DNA of 36,902 bases, taken from positions 1-36,902 of the forward strand of contig NAVB01001158.1 of assembly GCA_002179805.1 (NCBI GenBank), read 5' to 3'. A program made the translations under genes and the position numbers. Each line of letters opens with the position of its first letter. The first letter of the stretch is position 1. The stretch is from Acanthamoeba lenticulata (Eukaryota > Discosea > Longamoebia > Acanthamoebidae). The notes under the pieces were generated by a model, which saw only the letters and a list, made by a program, of their open reading frames with translations, had not been told where the DNA came from and did no database searches. Of the stretch, positions 28,801-36,902 are shown piece by piece.

Positions 28801-31191
28801 ACCACTACGACCTCATCCGGCAGCTCAAGCGCCAGACGCCCATGCGAAGCATTCTGCTCACCGTGGTGCAGGCCATGGACTTCCAGCAGATGATCAAGCA
28901 AGACGTCATCCCCGCCCTTCGCGCCAAGAAGGTACATCCATCCTTTTTCGAATTTTTTTTTTCAAAATGTGTTTTAATTTATTAATATATTTATGATTAT
29001 AATGCTTGTGCAGGTCGTGTTGTGCGATCGCTACTTCTACACGGGCATCGCGCGCGGCGTTGCGCGCGGCCTCAGCAAGACGTGGCTCCGCCAGCTCTTC
29101 ACCGCCGACGTGGTACGCACGACACAAGAACATCCTTTCCTCACTCTTTCTTGTCTGGCTAATGACGGCTGCGATGACGCACCACAACAGAACCTTTCGC
29201 CGGACCTGGTCCTGTACCACCGCTGCGCGGCCCCGATCGCAGTCTCGCGCGTGCTGGCCCGCTCCAACTCCAACACGGCGCAGCTTTCGGACGACTCCAT
29301 GACCCACCGCGTCATCGTCACCCTCAAGTCAGAGGAGGGTATGGTCATCTCCGGCTTGCCTCGGATTTATTTATTTATTCATTTATTCATGAACTAATTA
29401 TTTTTTGTTTTATTTTTTTAAGGCGGGAAGAAGAGCCGTGACTTGAGCGCTGCGCGCATCTCGGTCTACGAGGCCGGTCTCGACGTGGCCGACCCCGACA
29501 TGGACCCCTACGACAACTTTGTGTCTTTCCAGACCCGCGTCTCCGGCGAATACGACGCCATGATCCCCGTACGTCATCGTCTTCTTCGTCCTTTTGCTGT
29601 TGCTGCGTCGACCAAGACTGACCGTCACGACGTTGGTGATGATGATGCAGGAGTACAACTTCAAGGTTGTGGACGGCACGCAGGGAAGGGACGAGCAGGA
29701 GACCAAGGTGCGCAGCTACGTGGAGCCGATGCTGGCCGACCTGAAGAAGACGGTCTTGCGGCCGTTCAAGACGAACCTGTTCGACAAGGACCCCAAGAAG
29801 GACCCGAGCGGGCAGAAGGTGAAGGAGTACTACCAGACCAAGGACGGCCTCCACTGGTACTTCCGAACCATGTACTTCCCCATGCGTGCCCGCCTGGGCG
29901 AGCTGGTCGACCTCTCCAAGGCCCCGCGCGTCTTCCTCCACGGCAACCCGCACCTCAACAACTTTGCCCGCTTCCCGGGCGGCTCGGCCATGATCGACTT
30001 TGACCGCTCGTGCATCGGGCCCTACCTGTTCGACCTCGTCCGCCTGGCCGTGTCGACGGCCTTCAAGCAGGACGGCCAGGACGAGATCGGCGGCACCTTC
30101 CTCCGGCTGGGCGTCCTCCAGCGCCTCAAGAGCGGCTACGAGTGGGGCCTTCTTCACAAGGACGAGCCCAGCGTCCACCCGCAGCGCCTCGAGCCCTTCC
30201 TCGCCCCCGAGGAGCCCGTGCCGGCCTCCGTCGCCGCCGTCCATCCCTTGGCCAAGACCGCGTCGACGGCCCAGCTGCTGGCCGTCCCGTCGAGCACCAA
30301 AGCCCGCCTGTCCATGACCTTGCTGCCCAGCCCGGAGGTGCGCCACGCCGGCGAGCCCGAGGATGCCACGACGCAACCACCGTCGCTGACGCGCGAGCGC
30401 TCGGCCACGTCGGTCCTGTTCGCGCCGGGCGAGCCGGCCTTCCCCGAGACCAGCTTCCGCGCCAAGCGGCTCGAGGAGCTGCGCAAGACGCGCGTCGACC
30501 CGCTCGACGACACGCTTCGCGAGATGGCTGCGGCCTACCTGGAGGCCCTCGGCGACACCGGCTACACGCTGGTCGAGGCCGGCGTGTCGCCCAACTGGAG
30601 CGGCCGCACGCGCACGCTGATGCTCTTCAAGCGCCAAGAGAAGCAGGAAGAGGAAGGCGAGGTCAAGGGTGATGAGGATGAGCAAGACGATGATGCCTGC
30701 ATGTTGGTCGACATCAAGCCCGTGCGGACGGACCCCGACTACAAGCTCTTCTACAACCCGTACAAGCCCGATTATGGCAAGCGAATGCTCGTCGCGCAGG
30801 ATCTCTACGCCGAGGGCTACATCCACCACGCCGCCTCCTTCTTCTTCCGCGACATCCAGTACTTCGCTCATGAGGTTCGTCTTCTTCATCTTCCTTTTCT
30901 TCTTCTTCTTCTTCCTCATCATCTCATCTTCGTCAACAACAGGTGCCGAGCATGAAGGCGGGAATCAAGAGGCCGCTGACGGAGGCCGACCAGCGAGACC
31001 TGCTGTACGCGGTGGGCACGCAGCTGGGCCGCGGCCACGCGCGGTCGGTGCAGGACGGGCTCTCGGTGTCGCACATCCTCTTCCACCTCAACTTCTCGTG
31101 GCCCACCGTGTGCGAGGCCGCCGAGCGCCTCAAGGACGAGGTCACCTCGGCCTACCGCCGCTATCTCACCCTCGCCGCTGAGCGCCCTTGA
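25833..31191 (+). CDS. SPX - MFS transporter - thymidylate-kinase-like - DUF2252-like fusion protein
   Basis: About 14 exons give one chain of roughly 1,430 residues. SPX (about 1-200): MKFGKHLLSSALPAWLGFYL, then DYKALKRALK, EINKADTFFKAREEELLKLL, LLKFAALNYTGVVKSLKKSF. SPX domains bind inositol pyrophosphates through such Lys clusters. MFS (about 235-670): LWAFILGTFIHQIADNANKL, TARNVLPMAYSQNSKKLLDE, INIRFFTVFELGALVGPVVQ and eight or more further hydrophobic helices. After a Lys/Glu-rich linker comes a P-loop kinase: VLIVFEGLDGAGKSTQVDRL (Walker A) and VVLCDRYFYTGIARGVARGL (the DRY motif of dTMP kinases), then LSPDLVLYHRC. The C-terminal half resembles DUF2252 (PF10009, kinase-like fold): RVFLHGNPHLNNFARFPGGS, AMIDFDRSCIGPYLFDLVRL and later SVQDGLSVSHILFHLNFSW. 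The MFS-kinase junction splices in frame (TTCCA|GTACGC ... CGGCAG|GCTGCC), and the kinase exon has no Met before the P-loop. A vacuolar or plasma-membrane phosphate-related role is inference. Confidence 0.85.
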
Positions 31192-31360
31192 GGGATGTCC
31201 TCGTCGTCTTCTTCTTCTTTGGGTTCGGCTGACTGTCACGAAACCCTCGCCCCAACGCATCGCAACTATCGTATAAAATTCACTTTGGCATTTAGAATAT
31301 TTAGCAAAAAATTACAAATAATTAGACATTTTGGAGGCAGGCAGAGAGCGTGTGGGGTGG

Positions 31361-34300
31361 ATGCAACGCGAAGATGATTATGTGGAGGATTTGGAAGAAG
31401 TGTCAGAAGAAGAGGCAGACAGTGGGGAAGAAGAAGAAAGGCCCTTTTACTTTTGGCGTACGCAGCAGCAACAGTGCGTCTTCTTTTAGGCCCTCATGTG
31501 TGCCATTGTGTGTCAATGTGTGCAGGGCCACAACTAGCGTGCGTTAGAGAGCAGTATGCCGCCGACACTGTGCGCTTCTTTCAGGTGTGTAGTTTCAACT
31601 CTCTTTGGGAGCAGTAGAGACTCACAGTCTTGCCGGACATGTGCATAACAGAGGAAGGAAAGGAGGCGATTGCTGCGCATGCTGGACATCATGGCCAAGC
31701 GTCGTGCCCGTGTGGGAGCAGTAGCACCAGCCCAGCCCGTCCAGCCCAGAGCTGCCGACCAGGACGACCCCGAAATGTGGCGAGTCATCAAGCGCAACGA
31801 GCACGACAATGAAGATGAGGCCAAGATGGAAGCTGAACAAGAGTTTGAGTGCGACACGGAGGCCGAGGCCCTGAAGTGGGACAGCTGGGCGCCCAACCTT
31901 ATCCCCGTCTACCCGGTACGCTTGGACTGCCGCTAAGCGACCTCGAGACATGAACGCACCTCACACGACGCCTTTATGCAGGAATTTGGATTTGAGCCCG
32001 ACGACTTTGTGTCAGACGAAGAGGACGAGCAGGGAGATGAGGTCGACGACAGAGGCACTGTCGATCTAGAGGGCGTGGCCGACATTGTTGAGGCGCAGCC
32101 CAACGGCAACGACCGCGCCGCCATCATCGCGGACCGAATACGCGAGTTGGAGCAGCGCTGGGAGGACACCGAGTGCGTTCGCCTTTTTGCTCGCCCTCTT
32201 TCAGCCAAGGTGCACCATGAACAGTCCCGGCATTTGGTGGTGCGCACAGGGCCAGCAAGCTCAACCGGCGCAAGATCTGGCAGCAAGCGCACGAGGCCGA
32301 CGCTGTGCTGTTTCTTCAGCGTAAGCGCGACGAATTGAGCGTTTACAAACAGGTGCGTGCCGAACGATAGAAGGAATTATCGTTGTTGTGTTCTGACCTG
32401 ACGCCGGTTGCAGCGGATGGACCGCGCCATTGCTGAGTGTGGGTCATGGAGCCTGAAACGGCTGATGGCGCTGCTGGAGCCGCACGTCTACAACATCTGC
32501 AAGACACAATTCGTCCTCTACATTGCCCAGAAACCTGAGGTCCATTTCTAGCCCCTGCTGTTTCATTTATTATTATTATTATTATTTTAATTGTGTAATC
32601 AAATATGTCCGACATATTCAGATGCCGCCCGAGGAGGAGGAGCACAAGCACAAGCCCAAGCCATCACGGCGAATCGCGTGTCGCCTATTGGTGCGCGGCC
32701 GCTTCTTTGCTGCGATATCGCCCCCTGGCGTTGGTGGCGCTCACCGTCGGCGATTGGCCACTGGGAGAGGACAGACGCAGGAGGAGCTGGCCGAGATGGA
32801 TCGAGAGAAGGCCGAGCGACGGAAGGACCGAGCCTTTATCGACGACAGCGAGATCGCCGACGAGCTGCGCGCGGAGCGCAAGCGCAAGTTGAAGGAGCGA
32901 AGGCGAAAGGCAAAGACGAAACGCACGGCACATTGCAAATCTATGCTCGATCCAGCGCCAGCGGACTCGCTCGGCGCCGACAGCATCAGCAGCGGCCACC
33001 ACTACCAGGTCATGGACGAGCAGCAGCCGCACGACTTCCTCGCCGAGCCTTCGGACCTGGCGGCGGCCACTCACGCTCTTGTGGAGCCTAAGCGCGAAGG
33101 AGGAAGGGAGTTTGAGGACGTCATCGTCATTAGCGACACCGACGAGATGCCGCCGCGCGTGGCGCCGAGCGTCGATGGTGGTGACGACGACGCGCTGCTC
33201 TTTTCCGATGATGACCCGGACGACCCCAGGAATGCAAAAAATGGCGACGATTTGATCCTGATCAGCAGCGACGAGGAAGAAGCCCGACTCGCCGCCAAAA
33301 AGAGGCGCATCAAAGGCAAGGACAAGGTAAAGGACGAAGGCGATTTTGAGGACACCCCAGGCGGGTCCACGATGGAGCCCACGAGCCATGCCCTGCTCAA
33401 CAACCTGTTTGGCGACGGCGCTAGTGACGATAGCGACTGCTTTATTGACACGGCTGTGGATGAGCGCCTCGTTGAGGAGGAACCGTGCGTGTCCGAAGAT
33501 CCCAAGGAGGAGGACGAGTTCGAGGCCGGCTGGCGGCGAATCGAGACTGAGGACCAAGTACTGGACCAGCTGCTCAACGCCGCGGACGACACGGGCGTCG
33601 AGGACGTCAACCAGGCACTGTCGGCGGACACACACCGGATGCAGGTCCAGGAGATGCAACGCGCCCAGCGGACCCTCATGGCCAACCGCCGCTTCAGGCA
33701 GGAGGACCGCGGCAAGCCCAAGGGTTCACAGGTGCTTCATCACCTCCATCATCGTCATCGTCACCTGCGCACAATGCCCAGTTGCTGACTAATCCTCGGG
33801 CGCAGATTCGGATTAATACGCACTTGTCCCGCCAGAAACCGATCTACATTGACGACCAACTGGCGGCTCACTTGAAGCCGCACCAGGTGAGGCACAGCGC
33901 GCCTTCCTGGGGAGTGGCCATCGATGTCGGACTGACGCGTTGGGGTCTGCAGATTGAGGGCGTGCGCTTCATTTGGAGCAACATTTGTGCCTCAGACTGG
34001 GGCCTTGGGTGCATTCTGGCGCACGAGCAGGGCCTGGGCAAGACCTTGCAGATCATCGTCGTCATCCACACCTTCCTCTGTGCCAAGCTGGTTCGATTCG
34101 CCTCTTTTGTGTTTGTTTTCTTATTGATTTATTTTAACATATTTTGTTTCATTATTGAGCAGAAGAACTCGGTGCTGGAGCAGCGCATGACGGGCCATAA
34201 GCGGGCCTGGCGCCGCGTGCTGGTCGTGTCCAGCAGACAAGTCCTCGCCACCTGGCGGCACGAGTTCCGCAAGTGGCTCCCCGGGCCGCCCTATCCAGTG

Positions 34301-36718
34301 GCTTACGTCACCGCTGGTACCAGCGCCTCCTCCCAAACCACCGCGTCAGCCATCTGTGTGGCTCATGTGCCGCTGTGGTGGGAGCGCAGACGAGCACAAC
34401 GACGTGAAGCAGCGGCTCGACACAATCCGCCGATGGCACGCGGAGACAGGAGGCGTCCTGTTCATCACGGGCCACCTCTTTTCCAGCCTCACCGCAGGCG
34501 ACAAGCCCTCCTTCGGTGCCTTTTTTGACACATTCATGTCCCCAATAGGCCTGGGCGTGTGAGCTCACACAAGCACAAACACAAACACACAAAAGACAAT
34601 GTGAAGCGTGCGCTGCGCGATCCCGACCTGCTGGTTGTGGACGAGGGCACCTACGTCAAGAACCCGGCGGTGCGTATGGGGCTGACTCCCAATGGTGGAC
34701 TAAAACTAATAGAACGCGGCGCAGACGTCGATCGCGGAGAGCCTGAACAGGGTCAACACGTGCAGGCGCGTCCTGCTCACCGGCACGCCTCTCCAGAACA
34801 ACCTGCACGAGTACTGGGCCTTTGTACGAGAACTCCACGTGATCTGTCGGCTTAGAGCCCGCGGGCGGGTCGGTTGGCTGATGATGACGGCGTGATGTGT
34901 GTGTTTGCGCGAACCCAGATCAATTTCGTGCGGCCCAACTTCTGGAGCAAGGACGAGTGGCATAAGCTCTTTGAGCTCCCCATCGAAAAGGGTCTCCGCG
35001 CGGAAGTGGACAGCGAGGACCGGGCCATCGCTGAAGAGCGCATCAACATCCTCAACCACATCACCAAACGTGTTCACGGCTTTATCCACCGGTATGCTCT
35101 TTTTTTATTTCCTTTTCATTTCATTTTTAATATAATCTATTTTATTCTCAAAATTGTTACCACAAACACACACAGACAACAGCTGCACAAGTCGGTGCAG
35201 CTGAAGCCCAAGCACGAATTTGTGCTCTACTGCCGCCTGACGGAGGTGCAGGAGCGTCTGTACCGCGCATTCCTAAACTACCGCGACCAGCGCCACAGCC
35301 ACCAGAAGGCCGCCATGTGGGACTTTCACCGCCTCCAGAACCTCGTCACCCACCCGTTCCTCTTCTACAAGAAGCTGAAGCAATCCGCGAGCGAAGGGCG
35401 GGCACAAGTCGAGCGACTAGAGCACCAAGAACAGGAGGGCGATGTCCTCGACTACGAGCAGCTCAATTTGCTCCAGGCCGAGCGCCGACGCCTCGTTGCA
35501 CTCGACGAGCTCCTTGCCTTGTTCAAGAACGGTACGAACGGCCGCACAACGCAACACACGCACGCGCACACGCGGTCTCATACGCACACACGCACACACG
35601 CACACACGCACACACGCCAATGTAGACAAGTCAGGGCGGAGGGTGGAGCAGAGCGGCAAGATGCGGGTCCTCTTCGAGCTCCTCCGCCGATGCAAGAAGG
35701 TCTTGGTCTTCACCGAGTCGATTGCCACTCTCCGTACGGCCGCGCCTCTCTCTGCTGTCCACAAACAGGCTCGGGCTTGACCGACACTCTCTTGGTGGCT
35801 CGCGGCGGCGGTGGTGCGATAGATACCATCTTGTTTTTCCTGCAGCGCGACGAGCAGTTCCAGCAAAACTACAAGGTACTGGTCCACACAGGCCAGTCGA
35901 CCGAGCGGGTCGACAACAAGATCCGGGCCTTTAACAGCGAGACCCTCGGCAAATGCATCTTCCTCCTCTCCACCAAGGTGCCCTTGGCCCCATTTTTTGC
36001 TCCTGCCTTGTTCCTGAACCCTCTTCTCTCCGCCCATGCACGACAGGCGGGCGGCCTGGGCCTCAACCTGACGGGCGCCAGCCGCGTGGTGCTCTTCGAG
36101 CCCGGCTGGAACCCAACCCACAACATCCAAGCCCTCTCTCGCGTACGGTTTTTCTTTTATTTATGCGCTTTATCTTTGATTTCGCGAATAATTTAGTTAA
36201 AATATTAACAAAATCAACCGCACACAGGCGTATCGACAAGGGCAAAACAAAGAGGTGGTCGTGTACCATCTGGTGGGCGCACACACGCTGGAGGAGCACA
36301 TCTACCAGCGCGCTAAGCACAAGACTGCCATCGCTGCGTAAGTCCAACACCCCTTGTGCTTTGCACTTTGGGACCAATGAGCGAGAACAACAAATGGGTG
36401 CTGATGGTTGGGTCTGGGTTTGGGTTTGGGGGCCGCAGGCGTGTGGTGGACGAGCGCGTGATGGTCAGTAGAGACCAGGAGTGGGAGGACAAGGGCAAAA
36501 TGCTCCTCGCTGAGTTCCCTGTTTCGGCCATCCACACCCAGCCCGAGGGCCTCAGCAAGGGCCTCAGCAAGGACGAAGTGCTCGACGCCATTTTCCAGCG
36601 GTATTCTTTATTTTTGTTTTTTGTGGCTTTTTTCGATTGTAGCGTAGGATTTTTGAAATGTTTATTTATTCTGACAAATTGTTTGGTGGTGTGCAGTATG
36701 CGGTGGGGTCGGTGCTGA
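31361..36718 (+). CDS. SNF2-family ATPase, ATRX/RAD54-like
   Basis: A nuclear chromatin-remodelling ATPase. The start at 31361 gives an acidic N-terminus ([20 protein letters not shown]), spliced to [19 protein letters not shown] and [21 protein letters not shown] long disordered region (31740-33740) is rich in Asp/Glu/Ser with SUMO-interaction-like strings ([21 protein letters not shown]). The helicase core starts at [14 protein letters not shown]. Motif I is [20 protein letters not shown], Ia is [22 protein letters not shown] is [13 protein letters not shown] (DEGT, usual DEGH/DEAH), and III is [16 protein letters not shown]. The C-lobe has [47 protein letters not shown] and [26 protein letters not shown] before GLGKT is typical of ATRX/ARIP4. 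It then continues [17 protein letters not shown] and [13 protein letters not shown], and ends in the last exon at TGA 36716-36718. More than 12 introns. Confidence 0.83.
35551..35619. repeat. CA-type microsatellite in an intron
   Basis: Alternating acac/cgcaca repeats fill an intron of the SNF2 gene, between the exon ending ELLALFKN and the exon starting [10 protein letters not shown]. It has no coding role and is likely length-polymorphic. Confidence 0.75.
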
Positions 36719-36902
36719 AGACGCTGGGCGACCTGTGTCGAGGAGACCGCAACGTGGTGCACCGGGACATCAAGCCCGAGAACATTCTTGTCGACACCAT
36801 GCAGCAGATCAAGCTCATCGACTTTGGCATCGCCAAGGAGCTCTCCGGCATGACTTCAACCGGCAGCACCACAGCCACCTCGGATTCTGGTTCGGGCCGC
36901 CA
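36697..36902 (+). pseudogene. Protein-kinase C-lobe fragment, no N-lobe upstream
   Basis: Starting exactly at a splice acceptor (gtgtgcag at 36689-36696), one frame reads [20 protein letters not shown], then [14 protein letters not shown] and [14 protein letters not shown]. These are the E-helix, HRD catalytic loop and DFG of a Ser/Thr kinase. It stays open to the window end. The glycine loop and VAIK lysine should lie roughly 100 residues earlier, but the preceding 5 kb is the SNF2 gene. The frame differs from the terminal frame of the SNF2 gene. A phase-0 donor at 36578 (GAA|GTGCTC) would fuse it in frame to the helicase. It is a displaced fragment, an alternative terminal exon, or an assembly join. 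Confidence 0.6.

Noticed and set aside
29387..30922. 511-codon minus-strand ORF
   Set aside because: Frame-shadow of the GC-rich DUF2252-like exons; the opposite strand carries motifs and splice sites.
36404..36434. Telomere-like ggtctgggtttgggtttggg
   Set aside because: Only about three imperfect units, inside a short intron of the SNF2 gene, so not a chromosome end.
1..36902. Bacterial operon, prophage, CRISPR or integrated viral genes
   Set aside because: All recognised genes are spliced eukaryotic families; no capsid, polymerase, integrase, repeat-spacer array or inverted terminal repeats were seen.

Overview
The window is nuclear DNA of a protist, most likely an Acanthamoeba-like amoebozoan. 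Four things support this. Exons are GC-rich and genes sit about 40-500 bp apart on both strands. Nearly every gene is cut by many short GT..AG introns of roughly 45-120 nt. The families are eukaryotic (UPF3, RAD9, ATRX-like SNF2, F-box, RhoGAP, SPX). Multidomain signalling fusions are frequent. The genus is inferred from overall character; no marker gene proves it. I saw no bacterial operons, CRISPR array, rRNA or convincing tRNA.

Left third (1-16165). The window opens with the 3' end of an acidic/basic low-complexity protein (+). Next come UPF3, the nonsense-mediated decay factor (-), a 100-aa unknown protein (+), a 1.2-kb stretch with only coding-like debris, and an F-box plus ankyrin-like protein (-). 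A secreted GH63-type glycosidase with a PA14-like domain (+) follows, then two small probable mitochondrial proteins (- and +). After these are a PLP-dependent ACC deaminase/D-cysteine desulfhydrase-like enzyme (+), a GT77-type glycosyltransferase with membrane segments near both ends (-), a second F-box protein (+) and a NADAR/YbiA-type N-glycosidase (-).

Middle (16166-25832). An AT-rich spacer leads into a 5.2-kb gene whose exons join in frame into a RhoGAP-like, PH-like, EDR1/CTR1-type and protein kinase polypeptide. Its GAP domain lacks the arginine finger and its kinase has DFN in place of DFG. A glutamine-rich coiled-coil gene (-) and the checkpoint clamp subunit RAD9 (+) follow.

Right third (25833-36902). 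The most striking locus is a single gene of about 14 exons (25833-31191, +). It encodes an SPX domain, an MFS transporter, a thymidylate-kinase-like P-loop kinase and a DUF2252-like phosphotransferase in one predicted chain of about 1,430 residues. The exon structure gives the kinase half no Met of its own before the P-loop, so the fusion is read directly from the sequence. It suggests one membrane protein coupling inositol-pyrophosphate/phosphate sensing, transport and phosphoryl transfer. An ATRX/RAD54-type SNF2 ATPase (+) fills the rest. Its last exon overlaps, in another frame, the C-lobe start of a protein kinase with no N-lobe upstream, which is either a rearrangement or a misassembly.

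Exon boundaries were worked out by eye from GT/AG sites, frame continuity and family resemblance. Gene ends are firmer than individual introns. No database search was run.
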